Below, piece by piece: positions 53,340 through 63,207 of a stretch of DNA of 64,000 nt (its first letter is position 1; every line of letters begins with the position of its first letter). The stretch comes from Symbiodinium natans (Eukaryota > Sar > Dinophyceae > Suessiales > Symbiodiniaceae), in assembly GCA_905221605.1 (NCBI GenBank), contig CAJNDS010002112.1:186001-250000 (forward strand). The letters are read 5' to 3'. The notes under the pieces are model-generated. The model was not told where the DNA came from and ran no database searches. It saw only the letters and a list, made by a program, of their open reading frames with translations. The position numbers and the translations under genes are program-made.

Positions 53340-54070
53340 TTAGGGTTTAAATTTGGGTTTAGGGTTTAGAGTTTGGGAGTGGAAGTTGTAGAGTTTAGTT
53401 AGGGTTTCGGAGTTTAGGAGCGTAGGAGTTGAGTCGGGTTGAGGGGATTCTTCTAGTTTTGGGGTATAACTTGCTTGCTTGTTACTTAGATTGATGTGGT
53501 TGTTCTTGTTATCGCTGTTGATATTGGTGCTGTTGCTACCTGGAAGAAACGGGTACAAGCCTAGGGCCTGGGTGAAGTGCAAGACTCCTTAGACAGCCAG
53601 AGCAGGAAATGCTTTCAAAGCTCCCCCCCTTCGGTTTTGGGTTCAGGGTTGAGGCTTTAGGGTTCTGAGGCTTTAAGCCACAAACTTGGGCGGCGCCGCC
53701 CAAGATTTTAAACTTTCTAGGGGTTCTGGGGCTTAGGAATTGGGCGCGGGCAAGCAAACTTCAAGCTTTTAGGCTGTAAATCATGGACACACGAAAAGAA
53801 ACCTAACAGTATAAAAGAGAATAGAATACAAACATATACGTACAAGCATAGCTACATAAACATATATATATATATATATATAATATCTATACGCACATAC
53901 ATACATATATATATATATATACATACATATATACATATATATATATAAACCCGAAACCCTAGACCCTAAACTCGCAATATTATGTGTACATATACACACA
54001 TATTGATTTATATGTCTTTATATTTAAGTATGCAAGCATCCATGTGCAGATATTCTATCAGGCCCGCGCG
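53340..54070. other. no gene supported; TA microsatellite at 53858-53945
   Basis: Degenerate telomere-like units at the left, then TATATA/CATACATA repeats. Frames of 60-80 codons here look random. Confidence 0.5.
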
Positions 54071-54072
54071 GG

Positions 54073-54152
54073 TCAGCGTGGCACAATACTCGGCCGCAGC
54101 ACAGGAACGCCAAAGATGCTCTCCAGCGCATGAAGCCTTGTCAGTCTTGGGG
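54073..54152 (-). CDS. candidate 3' exon
   Basis: Frame LTRLHALESIFGVPVLRPSI then VPR and TGA (54073-54075). Confidence 0.45.
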
Positions 54153-54204
54153 GTGGGGTTTAGGGTTTAGGGCTTTGGGCTTATAGGGGTCAGGGTTTAG
54201 GCTT

Positions 54205-54375
54205 TACCTACAGCCTCACTTGGTATAAGCAACTTGTAAGTACGGCCATAAGCAACACGCAAGTATCGTGCAAGCAATGTGGCCGGCAGGATAGAACTTC
54301 CATAAGTTGAGGTATCCTTCTTAGAGCCTGACTTATAAACAACCTGCCACCTTCCCTGAGCCTCCAAGTAGAGAA
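54205..54375. mobile_element. diverged family 2-like element
   Basis: Ends CTCACTTGGTATAAGC and GAGCCTCCAAGTAG with repeated CGCAAGTA-type internal blocks. From 54376 to 54945 there are TA repeats and no supported gene. Confidence 0.3.
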
Positions 54376-54950
54376 CTTCAGGCAGCTACAGGTAGGAAGC
54401 TTGGGGTTCAATTCTTACTGGTAGGAAGCTTAGGGTTTAGGGTGTGGGCTGCTAGCATCTTGCCCATTGGCAGGCACGGAGCTTTGAACCAGCGAGGCCA
54501 CTTCGAGGCTAGGAGCAACAAGGAGAGGTCCCGCCTGCCCCTAGTAAGCCCGAATCCAGGTTTTCGGCGCACTGAAAATCGTAATATGACTAGTCGTGGG
54601 AGGACGACTTTCTGACAATCAAAGAAAGATGGGGCCCAGAATGACGATGGCAATAACTACAAGCAAAACTTCGAACATGAATAAATAACCATATATACAT
54701 GTATATATATATATATACACTTCTTCATTTCGTTATATGGTAGTTGATCTAAATACCTGTTCCACCCGAAATACCCTGCATGACCCCCTGTGAAGGACCT
54801 TTAGTTCCCCCATACAAAATATATCATATTATGTAGAGGCAAACAAGTGAATTTCGAATAGCAATTGACACTAAACATAAACTTACAAACATACATATAT
54901 CTTTTTGTGTGTGTGATTTTATATTTATAAGAATGTATGTACTGGCTGAC

Positions 54951-55033
54951 CACAGTCCCTCTTCAGGCGTCACTGGGCACCAGGCACATTTCTTGCACAA
55001 CTCCTCAGCCACTGTCCTCGTGCATGCAACTGC
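54951..55033 (-). CDS. candidate exon, cysteine-rich
   Basis: Frame TVAEELCKKCAWCPVTPEEG, donor GTG|GTCAGC. CKKC-x2-C suggests metal binding. Confidence 0.45.
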
Positions 55034-55081
55034 GCGGCTTTAGGCTTAGGGGTTTGACTTCAAAACTCTAGCCGTGATTGT

Positions 55082-55146
55082 TCGGCGCGGCCGCTGGACG
55101 CAGCCCCGCAATCTGAATCATCATCGTCCTCCTCCTGCTCAGCATA
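55082..55146 (-). CDS. candidate exon, acidic
   Basis: Frame YAEQEEDDDDSDCGAASSGR. Confidence 0.4.
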
Positions 55147-55233
55147 GGGACCTGTACTCTAGCCCAAATAGGGAACACCAGGTTGTTAGCCTACTGCCCT
55201 GAACCCTAAACCCTAAACCCTAAACCCTAAAAG

Positions 55234-55327
55234 GTTCGTAGGTCCTGGCTTGCCGGTGCCGTGCGCGGAGCTCGCTGAGCGCTGCGGGGCCTCCGTAGCC
55301 AAATGCGGGGCATTTAGGGCTCACGAA
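55234..55327 (-). CDS. candidate exon, unknown protein
   Basis: Acceptor CCGCAG, frame FVSPKCPAFGYGGPAALSEL then RARHRQARTY. Opposed telomere-like tracts flank it. Confidence 0.5.
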
Positions 55328-55335
55328 CTGCGGGG

Positions 55336-55472
55336 AGTTTAGGGTTTAGGGTTTAGGGTCAGGGTTTAGGGTTTAGGGTTTAGGGTTTAGGGTTTAGGGT
55401 TTAGGGTTTAGGGTTTAGGGTTTAGGGTTTAGGGTTTAGGGTTTAGGGTTTAGGGTTTAGGGTTTAGGGTTA
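55336..55472. repeat. TTTAGGG telomere-like tract
   Basis: About 19 heptamers with one TCAGGG break. 55473-55740 downstream shows only short repeats and the decayed end of the ankyrin gene. Confidence 0.95.
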
Positions 55473-55740
55473 AGGAACTGGATACCAACATCCAAGCATC
55501 CACCACCTTATGGAATAACTGCTGAATCATGCTTAACATGCATGGAAAAAATGTGAGGATTTCCAAAAATAGGGGTACCCCTTATATATGCCACAAAATG
55601 CTGTATAATCCTTCTAAAGGAGGCTTTAAAGAAGGGTACCCCCTTTATCGGAAACCCCCACGTAGACGAATGGCTGGTGTAGGTTATCCTTGAGCTGACA
55701 TGAGAAATGGCATGGCTCCCTCGGCTTGGGCCAGGTCCTT

Positions 55741-57561
55741 CTACGCGCCAAACTCCAGCAACAAACGCGCCACTTCCAAGTGGCCCTTGCGAGCTGCGAT
55801 GAGAAATGGCGTGGCTCCATCCGCCCTGGCCAGGTCCTCGTCCGCACCAAACTCCAGCAACAAACGCGCCACTTCAAAGTGGCCGTTCTGCGCTGCGAAG
55901 AAAAGTGGTGTGGCTCCATCTGCTTTGGCCGCGTCCTTGTCCGCACCAAACTCCAACAACAAACGCATCACTTCCAAGTGGCCGCTGTGAGCTGCGATGA
56001 GGAGAGGCGTGGCTCCACCTGTTGCAGCCAGCTCCTTGTCCGCACCAAACTCCAGCAACAAACGCGTCACTTCCAAATGGCCCTCCAGAGTTGTGATGAA
56101 CAGTGGCGTGGCTCCACTAGTTTTGGCCAGGTCCTTGTCTGCACCAAACTCCAACAACAAACGCGCCACTTCCAAGTGGCCGTTTTGAGCTGCGGCGAAA
56201 AGTGGCGTGGCTCCATTTGCTTTGGCCAGGTCCTTGTCCGCGCCAAACTTCAACAACAAACGCGCCACTTCCAAGTGGCCGTTCTGAGCTGCAATGTGAA
56301 GTGCCGTGGCTCCATCTGCTTGGGCAAGGTCCTTGTCTGCACCAAACTCCAAAAACAAACGCGCCACTTCCAAGTGGCCGTTCTGAGCTGCAATGAGAAG
56401 AGGCGTGGCTCCATTTGCTTCGGCCAGGTCCTTGTCCGCACCAAATTCCAACAACAAACGCGCCACTTCCAAGTGACCGTACTGAGCTGCGGCGAAAAGT
56501 GAAGTGCGTCCATCTGCTTTGGCCAGGTCCTTGTCAGCACCAAAATCCAACAACAAACGCGTCACTTCCAAGTGGCCGTTGTGAGCTGCGACGAGAAGTG
56601 GCGTGGCTCCACTTGATTTGGCCAAGTCCTTGTCCACACCAGACTCCAACAACAAACGCGCCACTTCAAAGTGGCCGTTCTGAGCTGCGAAGAAAAGTGG
56701 CGTGGCTCCACTAGTTGTGGCCAGAACCTTGTCCGCACCGAACTCAAACAACAAGCGCGTCACTTCCAAGTGGCCATTGTAAGCTGCGATGAGAAGTGGC
56801 GTGGCTCCATCTGCCCTGGCCAGGTCCTTGTCCGCACCAAACTCCAGCAGCAGACGCGCCACTTCCAAGTGGCCGTTCTGAGCCGCGAAGTAAAGTGGCG
56901 TGGCTCCACTTGTTTTGGCCAAGTCCGTGTCCGCGCCAAACTCCAGCAACAACCGCACCACTTCCAAGTGGCCTTTCTGAGATGCGAAGAGAAGTGGCGT
57001 GGCTCCATCTGCTTTGGCCAGGTCCTTGTCTGCACCAAACTGCAATAGCAATCTTGCCACTTCCAAGCGCCCTCGCTGAGCTGCGACAAACAAGGGCGTG
57101 GCTCCATGGTCATCTGTTTGGTTGATACCTGCACCAGATTCGAGCAGCAACCCTGTGGCGACCTTCCTGCCAGACCTAGCTGCAACATGTAACGCTGTCA
57201 TGTTGTGTTGTGCCACTAAGCTTGGATCTTGGGGTCGCTGCAAAATTGTTTCTAGTTCTGTTGGCTGGCCTGCTTCCACTGCATGGAACAGCCTCTTGAC
57301 ATGATCGCGAGAGGTCTCGGCAAAGTCCAAAATTAACAGGTGCAACAGGCAAGGTGCTTTCAGAACCGCCTCGTCGGGCAAAGTTTGCCCGTCTTCTTGC
57401 ACGAGCCGTTGTCGAAACCGAGGATGTCCACAAAGCCTTTGGAGATGGAGCTTTAGGGCACGCACGTGGCCCACAGCAGTGTCGCCGGTAACGCTCAGCA
57501 ACTCCTCCGGCTCCAAGCACGCCACCTCTCGGCCCGTAGCCATCATCTGAATCCTTAACAT
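55741..57561 (-). CDS. ubiquitin-like/ankyrin repeat protein
   Basis: 606 codons without intron, starting MLRIQMMATGREVACLEPEE. I chose the ATG at 57561 because the ubiquitin-like fold starts there; the frame is open 18 codons further. Residues 1-75 form a ubiquitin-like domain (PRFRQRLVQEDGQTLPDEAV), followed by about 15 ankyrin repeats of 33 residues built on GATPLxxAAQNGHLEVARLL. Repeats 2-15 are very similar in DNA too, so they have been homogenised or recently amplified. The frame stops at TAG where the repeat pattern expects GAC (Asp); 18 further repeat-like codons follow before the next stop. Likely a protein-interaction scaffold; its partner is unknown. Confidence 0.85.
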   Translation of the reverse strand: MLRIQMMATGREVACLEPEELLSVTGDTAVGHVRALKLHLQRLCGHPRFRQRLVQEDGQTLPDEAVLKAPCLLHLLILDFAETSRDHVKRLFHAVEAGQPTELETILQRPQDPSLVAQHNMTALHVAARSGRKVATGLLLESGAGINQTDDHGATPLFVAAQRGRLEVARLLLQFGADKDLAKADGATPLLFASQKGHLEVVRLLLEFGADTDLAKTSGATPLYFAAQNGHLEVARLLLEFGADKDLARADGATPLLIAAYNGHLEVTRLLFEFGADKVLATTSGATPLFFAAQNGHFEVARLLLESGVDKDLAKSSGATPLLVAAHNGHLEVTRLLLDFGADKDLAKADGRTSLFAAAQYGHLEVARLLLEFGADKDLAEANGATPLLIAAQNGHLEVARLFLEFGADKDLAQADGATALHIAAQNGHLEVARLLLKFGADKDLAKANGATPLFAAAQNGHLEVARLLLEFGADKDLAKTSGATPLFITTLEGHLEVTRLLLEFGADKELAATGGATPLLIAAHSGHLEVMRLLLEFGADKDAAKADGATPLFFAAQNGHFEVARLLLEFGADEDLARADGATPFLIAARKGHLEVARLLLEFGA

Positions 57562-57699
57562 CGCTGCGACACTGAAGCGGGATGTCGCTCGACCCCTACT
57601 GGGGCTGGTAACCAAGAAGCCAGAAGAATGTGCACTTTCTTTTGTGGCTGATCTGAAGGATAAATGTGTAGGTCATGTTGCAGAAGGCTACCCTAAGAC

Positions 57700-57798
57700 C
57701 CTACTCCCCTTCGAACCTTAACAAACACAATTTGTTTTAGATATCCTCTTGGGTTGTATATAAACAAAAATATAAAACAACTCCCAAGGGGGATATAG
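57700..57798. mobile_element. family 1 element, copy I
   Basis: CCTACTCCCCTTCGAACC to CCCAAGGGGGATATAG, lying about 140 bp upstream of the ankyrin start. No clean 4-bp duplication. Confidence 0.75.
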
Positions 57799-58210
57799 AT
57801 GAACCCTCAACCCTAAACCCAAAAACTTGCCCTGAACCCTAAACCCTAAACCCTAAATAGAAGAAAGTTTCACACGCAACCCAAACCCTGGGCCCTAAAC
57901 CCTAAACAGAGCTTCGAGGAGCAGCGGAGCTGATCCGATTTGAGTGAGTAGGTGAGGGTTTAGGGTTTAGGGTTGAGGGTTTAGGGGTTAGGGGTTAGGG
58001 TTTACGGTTTAGGGTTTAGGGTGAGCGAGTGACAGCCAGGATTGTGCTCCGGCAACGGAAACGTTCCCTACCGTGGGGGATTTGATCTAGACGCGTAGGC
58101 CAACAAGGCTTCAAAACTTGAACCCTTGTCATGAGCCCCAAAGCCGCCTCAGAAAAGAAAACCCTCAACCCTTAACTTCCTTAACCCCTGAGCCCCTCAC
58201 CATCTCTAGG
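57799..58210. other. telomere-like blocks and one weak exon candidate
   Basis: CCCTAAA and TTTAGGG blocks. The island 58024-58078 can read VGNVSVAGAQSWLSLAH on minus but is too short to call. Confidence 0.4.
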
Positions 58211-58211
58211 A

Positions 58212-58332
58212 ACTCCTGTACCCAATGAGCCCAATACTCCTCAACTAAGCAGACAGAACCTAAATCATATGAAGGATCCCTATATAACTTAAGGTAGATT
58301 CCTTAACTAAGGGGTATTGGGCTCATTGAGTA
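58212..58332. mobile_element. family 5 element, copy 1
   Basis: ACCCAATGAGCCCAATACTC at left, GGTATTGGGCTCATTGAGT at right, about 30-bp inverted termini. Confidence 0.75.
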
Positions 58333-58333
58333 A

Positions 58334-58436
58334 TATAGGGGCCTTAATAATTAGCATAGTTTTTTGGGGGTATTATGGTATAATTACAAAGGGACCATAA
58401 GGGAATACTACTCGTAATTTTTTCGACCCCTATATT
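58334..58436. mobile_element. family 3 element, best copy
   Basis: TAATATAGGGGCCTTAATAA at left and TCGACCCCTATATTA at right; directly adjoins the family 5 copy. Confidence 0.7.
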
Positions 58437-58445
58437 ACTCCTCTC

Positions 58446-58538
58446 ACCCTAAACCCTGAACCCTAAACCCTGAACCCTAAACCCTAAACCCTAAACCCTA
58501 AACCCTAAACCCTAAACCCTAAACCCTAAACCCTAAAA
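58446..58538. repeat. CCCTAAA telomere-like tract
   Basis: Canonical heptamers after alternating CCCTGAA variants. Confidence 0.95.
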
Positions 58539-58544
58539 GGCTTT

Positions 58545-58630
58545 GGCCTGAACATGTCCGGCAGAGGTCGCCGATGGTGGTTGCGCCGCAGCTGCGGCAG
58601 ACCGGCCGGAGCAACCGGCCTAAAGTGCAG
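58545..58630 (-). CDS. candidate exon, four-cysteine zinc ribbon
   Basis: Frame RPVCRSCGATTIGDLCRTCS: C-x2-C-x9-C-x2-C, a compact zinc-ribbon spacing. Opposed telomere-like tracts flank it. Confidence 0.5.
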
Positions 58631-58656
58631 GGTCCATTTCTTTGAATGGCAATTTG

Positions 58657-58775
58657 GGGTTTAGGGTTTAGGGTTTAGGGTTTGGGGTTTAGGGTTTAGG
58701 GTTTAGGGTTTGGGGTTTGGGGTTTGGGGTCTAGGGTTTGGGGTTTAGGGTTTAGGGTTTGGGGTTTAGGGTTTT
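58657..58775. repeat. TTTAGGG/TTTGGGG telomere-like tract
   Basis: Mixed canonical and TTTGGGG units. Confidence 0.9.
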
Positions 58776-58792
58776 GAGTGAGTCAGAGGCCT

Positions 58793-58847
58793 GAGCACTT
58801 GAGCCCAAAACACGCCTCAGGGCTTCCACCCTAAGGCACTCTGCAGC
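58793..58847 (-). CDS. candidate exon, unknown protein
   Basis: Acceptor TTTCAG, frame AAECLRVEALRRVLGSSAQ. Confidence 0.45.
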
Positions 58848-58959
58848 CTGAAAGCTTGTTTCCACCCTAAACCCTAAACCCTAAACCCTCCCTAAACCCT
58901 AAACCCTAAACAGTAAACCTTTTCAACCCTAAACCCTAAACAATGACGCCTTTCTCAAC

Positions 58960-59031
58960 CTCGGGTCGAAGCTTTTGCAGCTTTGGCCCCGGCCTAGGGG
59001 TCCGGGAGCCCGCGAGGAAGAGGAGCTGGGC
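58960..59031 (-). CDS. candidate exon, unknown protein
   Basis: Acceptor CTGGCAG, exactly 24 codons starting AQLLFLAGSRTPRPGPKLQK, donor GAG|GTTGAG. Confidence 0.55.
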
Positions 59032-59107
59032 CTGCCAGGAGATGGGCACTTAGGGTTTAATTAGGGTTTAGGGCTTAGGGTTTAGGGTTTAGGGTTGCAG
59101 CGTCGTG

Positions 59108-59217
59108 GGTACCCAAAAACACCCCTTAACTAAGGAATAGACCTTAGGTTATATAGGGATCCTTAATATGGTTTAAGGTATATTCCTGAGTTAAGGGGTA
59201 TTGGGCTCTTTGGGTAG
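59108..59217. mobile_element. family 5 element, copy 2
   Basis: Right terminus GGGGTATTGGGCTCTTTGGG with complementary TACCCAAAAACACCCCTTAA at left. Confidence 0.7.
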
Positions 59218-59755
59218 AACTATAGGGTTCTATAGGGACGGCAACCTATCTTTTGACCTTAGTTAAGGTACTTTTTCCCTGCTCATTACTACCCATGACC
59301 CTTCACGCAGAAGGCTTACTTAGCGGCTGGATATGGAGGATGGTTTAGGGTTTTGAGGAGTTGAGGGGCTGGGGGCTTATAGAGCTCAATAGTCTTGGAG
59401 ATTTGGGAGTTGAGGGAGTTGGGGGTTTCGGAACAGTGCTGGGAAGGATTTCGGGTGTATGGGAAAGGGAATGAGCCGGCTAGGCTTAGGGCGTTAAACC
59501 CTAAACCCGCCTCTCTCTCCCTTGCCCACGTACACGTACCCTGTATTCAGGTTCGTACCCTATATTAGGGTTTAGGGTACCAGTTCTTTGTAAGGAAGTA
59601 TAGAGGGCCTGAGGTACAGTACAAAAATGTAACCCATCCCTCCGGGAATCAGCTGCGACCCACTACAACCTAAGCCCGAGACCCAAACTTGGCAATCCAG
59701 GGAGTCAAACTCGCCCACCTGAACGTGAAATGCCCCCGCAGAAGCAGGAATCCGA

Positions 59756-59864
59756 CTTCAAGGCTCATGGGCAGTCATAAGTAGACTTCTGAATACCTTA
59801 CTTCAGGTCATAATGTAGGTTCCCGTACTTACAACCCTACTTATAGCTGCCATGAACCTTCAAG
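59756..59864. mobile_element. foldback element, family 2, best copy
   Basis: CTTCAAGGCTCATGGGCAGT at left, CTGCCATGAACCTTCAAG at right; subterminal CATAAGTAG/CTACTTAT also pair. Confidence 0.75.
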
Positions 59865-59894
59865 CAACCAGTGACGAGTCAGATGGCTTACTGT

Positions 59895-59995
59895 AAGCCA
59901 TGGCATGGTGCCTTGGAACTGCGTGGAGCCACGGGCTCACGTCCAGCGTTGGCCTTGGAGAAGATGCCCACAAGAGGATGGGGACAAAGCGATGG
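59895..59995 (-). CDS. candidate exon, unknown protein
   Basis: Frame DHRFVPILLWASSPRPTLDV then SPWLHAVPRHH. Plus is also open. Confidence 0.3.
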
Positions 59996-60035
59996 TCGGG
60001 TGAACAGGGTTTAGGGTTTAAGGTTTCGGGTTTAC

Positions 60036-60175
60036 AGGGGATTCATTTACGACATTTTGCGTCAAGACAAGGGCGTACTTGTAGAAAACAGCATACATTG
60101 CGAGAGCTGCGGGTCTGAGCCCGTAGCGAGCAGCGCTAAGTTTACCAGCCACAAGCACAAGGGTTTTCGAGGGGT
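60036..60175 (-). CDS. candidate exon, membrane-like
   Basis: Frame KTLVLVAGKLSAARYGLRPA then ALAMYAVFYKYALVLTQNVV, donor GTAAAC. Hydrophobic and tyrosine-rich, possibly a membrane segment. Confidence 0.45.
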
Positions 60176-60309
60176 TTAGGGCTGGAAGGTGACTAATTTC
60201 TGCTTCAGGGTGTCGGGCTAAGGCCTTAGGCATTTAGGGCCGCAATCAGAAAGACCTTTGTCGGCTCAGACACCAATCTACGGCTAAACCCTAACACCTG
60301 ACAGAACCG

Positions 60310-60720
60310 TAAAATCGAATTCGAACCCTTACTCCATATCTTTCTATTTTTGTTTCATTTGAAACCTCTTCCACCAACAACAGCAACACCTCTCTCTCTT
60401 TGTTTATTACTAACTCTATATCTTTCTATTTTATATCACCAACTGAACTTGAATATTATTTGATTCATTAGATTTGTTATTTGTGTTTGATACCAATTCT
60501 CTTTATTATTTTGTGTACACATATATATATGCATTATTATTGGGTATTATTAAAATATATTTATCATGTGTATCAAAATTATTGCATAATCAATTTAAAC
60601 CTGTAAGTGTTTGTTGTAATATACTTTTAGTATATATAAACCAGATAATTTATTTTTCAATCATTTAAAAGTAAAATGCTTCCTTATTTCTATGATTGTA
60701 TTTGAAATAAGATGTACTAA
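60310..60720. other. A/T-rich island
   Basis: About 400 bp of strongly A/T-rich DNA unlike the rest of the window, without telomere-like units. It has two TATCTTTCTATTTT units (60337, 60419). A 64-codon plus frame here is probably chance. Confidence 0.6.
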
Positions 60721-60811
60721 ATTTTCAACACTACATGAGCCTCCTTGTTGCTAAACAGAAGCCCAAGCCCTCAGCCCTCAGCCCTAAGCCGTAAACCCTA
60801 AACAAAAATCC

Positions 60812-60902
60812 TGAATCAAAGCCTGAAGCACTTGATACACACGGCTTGGATGCATTCGGATGCGACAGCCCATGCATACCTAAAACTGCACAGCACCTGG
60901 GT
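60812..60902 (-). CDS. candidate exon, cysteine-rich
   Basis: Acceptor CCCAG, frame VLCSFRYAWAVASECIQAVC then IKCFRL. Confidence 0.45.
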
Positions 60903-61199
60903 TGAGGGTTTAGCCTCGAGGCGTAGCAGACATTCACAAAATCTGATGTGTTAAGGTTCCTCAGAAGTAGCAGAACATACCTGAGTAGGGATGATAGTAG
61001 CACAGGGTATGCGATGCCAATCTTCGGGGTTCATTACTCGAAGCCGCCAGCCTACTCCCTGAAAACTAATAATCCCCTCAACCCTAGAATAAAGCCTCTA
61101 TGCACGCCCCCTGTAAGCCCGACACCCTACAACATCCCTAAAACTCCAAACCCCAAGCCCTATACCTTAAACCCTAAACCCTCAACCCTAAACCCACAT

Positions 61200-61295
61200 G
61201 AGCCTGGAAAGCCTGGGCGGGGCGCGGAAGCCCTGCCAGGTCTGAGTGCAGCATCCGCGACGTGGAGGGTAGAATTGCCTCTGGAGGCAGAGAGA
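61200..61295 (-). CDS. candidate exon, unknown protein
   Basis: Frame PPEAILPSTSRMLHSDLAGL then PRPAQAFQAH. Confidence 0.45.
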
Positions 61296-61309
61296 CTTTA
61301 GGATGCTTT

Positions 61310-61670
61310 AGGGTGTAGGTTTTAGGGTTTAGGGTTTTAGGGTTTAGGGTTTAGGGTGCTTGTCTAGGGTTTAGGGTTTTAGAGTTTAGGGTTTTAGGGT
61401 TTAGGGCTTCTGAGGCTTTAGGGGCTTAGGGTTCCTGGAGGGTTTAAGGGGGTTTTGGAATTTTAGAGAGGTTTAGAGGGCTTTAGGCTTTAGGAGTTTA
61501 GAGGGTTTTAGGGGGGTGTTAAGGTTTTTGGTAAGGTCTCAAGTTTCAAAATTATTCAGGGTTTCGGGGTCAGGGGTGGAGGGTTGAGGCTTTGCTGTTG
61601 AGGGTTGTCAGGGCGTCTGTTTCCCCTCCTGCTCAGCTGGGCTTGGGGCTGAGGGGTTTAGGGTTCACTT
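61310..61670. repeat. degenerate TTTAGGG field
   Basis: Mixed TTTTAGGG, TTTAGGG and decayed units; no gene seen here or in 61671-61970. Confidence 0.8.
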
Positions 61671-61976
61671 GAGGATACTTCAAGCGTTTTTGCTTTGGGC
61701 ATGTTGCGCCTGCTGTTGTGCAACCTTGCTCTTCTCGTAAAAAAGTAAATATACGCAATTGTCTCATAACGCTCTACTGGTTACTCGAGCGAACCCTAAA
61801 CTCGATACATTCTGGAGGATCAGGATAGGGGGGCTGAGCCGAGGCTCTCGCAAGGGTCTTCACAGTTGCGGCAAAAATCTGTGAAGGCTCGGGGTTCAGG
61901 GTATAGGGTGCTGGCTTGCGTCCTGAACCTTCAGCCAGCATGAAGTTTCCCGCTACTTGGATTTAGCATGTAATTA

Positions 61977-62084
61977 TCATGCTTTAGGCTCGTGCGCGTT
62001 TCGACTGAGAGGGGGAGATGATAAACCATCCTCTGGCTGCGGGAAATCTGCCGGGCCTTCTCCACGTACCACCAACGGTCCAAC
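61977..62084 (-). CDS. candidate 3' exon, unknown protein
   Basis: Acceptor AGTCAG, then 35 codons VGPLVVRGEGPADFPQPEDG ... NAHEPKA and TGA, an exact number of codons. Confidence 0.5.
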   Translation of the reverse strand, partial: VGPLVVRGEGPADFPQPEDGLSSPPLSRNAHEPKA

Positions 62085-62419
62085 CTGACTGAGCAGGGTC
62101 GTTTGAAACGGGTTTAGGGTGCAGGGTTTAGGGTTTAGGGTCATTCGAACCCAAAAGCCGAATCCAATAGGCTTCAAACTCTCACATGCGCACACACGAA
62201 GCAGGCAGGGCATCGGAAGCAAGAGGCTTAGGGCTTACTTAGGGTTGAGGGTTGAGGGCTTCGTGAGTCCCGGGCTTGAGATTTGGCTAAACATTTCACT
62301 TACGCTCAGGTAACACAAGCATCGACATCATATTAACTCCTACTCAGTCCGACTCCTACCTGAGTAGCAATGTTTAATATAAGAAATTAAGAAATACGCC
62401 CAGCAACCCACACGGTCAC

Positions 62420-62500
62420 TTCTCTAAAATGTGGCTCCTTTTGGAGTCCTTACTGTAAGGCGGGCCCGCTTATGTAGGATACCCAGCAGAGGGCCCTAAT
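62420..62500. repeat. dispersed repeat family 8, copy 2
   Basis: TCTCTAAAATGTGGCTCC and following blocks match 1747-1825. 62285-62660 otherwise holds foldback-like sequence and no gene. Confidence 0.4.
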
Positions 62501-62747
62501 TTAGCCAAGGACCCCACATGTTACCCAGAGAAATGGACAAACTGGGGCTTAGAGAGTTCAGAGGGCATACCTGGAACACCCAATTACCTGCAGTTTTATG
62601 GGTGATACCTACCTTAGGGGCAATTACTACTAAACTGTAGGCAATTGGGGTTACAGGTAAACACGTGCCTTTAAACCCTAAACCCTAAACCCTAAACCCT
62701 AAACCGGGGTTATAAGATTTCTAGGACTTAGGGGTGGCTCTTCTCGG

Positions 62748-62835
62748 CAACTTGCGCACCTCGGGGGCGACTCTCCGTCAGCGCCGGCCTGGCAATTCAC
62801 AACATTTCCTTTGGCGGGCTGGCCGTTTCTCGAGT
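62748..62835 (-). CDS. candidate exon, cysteine-bearing
   Basis: Frame RNGQPAKGNVVNCQAGADGE then SPPRCASCR. Confidence 0.4.
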
Positions 62836-62916
62836 TTAGGGTTCGTAGCCCTAAACCCTATAAACCCTAAACCCTAAACCGGGCCCCCCCCGAAGGAACC
62901 CTTAGTCTGAGTCCAC

Positions 62917-63152
62917 TCAGTCCTCATGCTCGAAGACAACAGGCCACTCACAATTCGCATGTGTCATGTCCCTGACCTCTGAGAATCTGCGGCCACATAT
63001 GCTGCTTTTCAGCTGCAAGCGATCTGCAATCTTCAAAACACGGCAGTTCCGGCCGACATGGCTTGCGAGACACTTGCTGCAAACTGCATGTCGCACTTCT
63101 TCAGTCTGCAGACCGCTGCAGGCTCCGCCAGGAGTAGCAGTAGCAGTTCCCG
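62917..63152 (-). CDS. candidate 3' exon, cysteine/histidine-bearing protein
   Basis: After GATAG the frame reads about 78 codons to TGA, including HAVCSKCLASHVGRNCRVLK and TEEVR, RFSEVRDMTHANCEWPVVFE. The CxxC and following H and C could bind metal. Among the best exon candidates. Confidence 0.55.
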
Positions 63153-63177
63153 CTATCAATTCTGTACCTAGGACCCA

Positions 63178-63207
63178 GGGGCGCGCGCGCGCCCGCGCGC
63201 GCGGGCC
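63178..63207. repeat. GC dinucleotide run
   Basis: Alternating GC/CG for about 28 bp, prone to Z-DNA. Confidence 0.9.

Noticed and set aside
55726-56502. 258-codon plus-strand frame
   Set aside because: Antisense shadow of the ankyrin repeats; the minus frame has clear ankyrin consensus.
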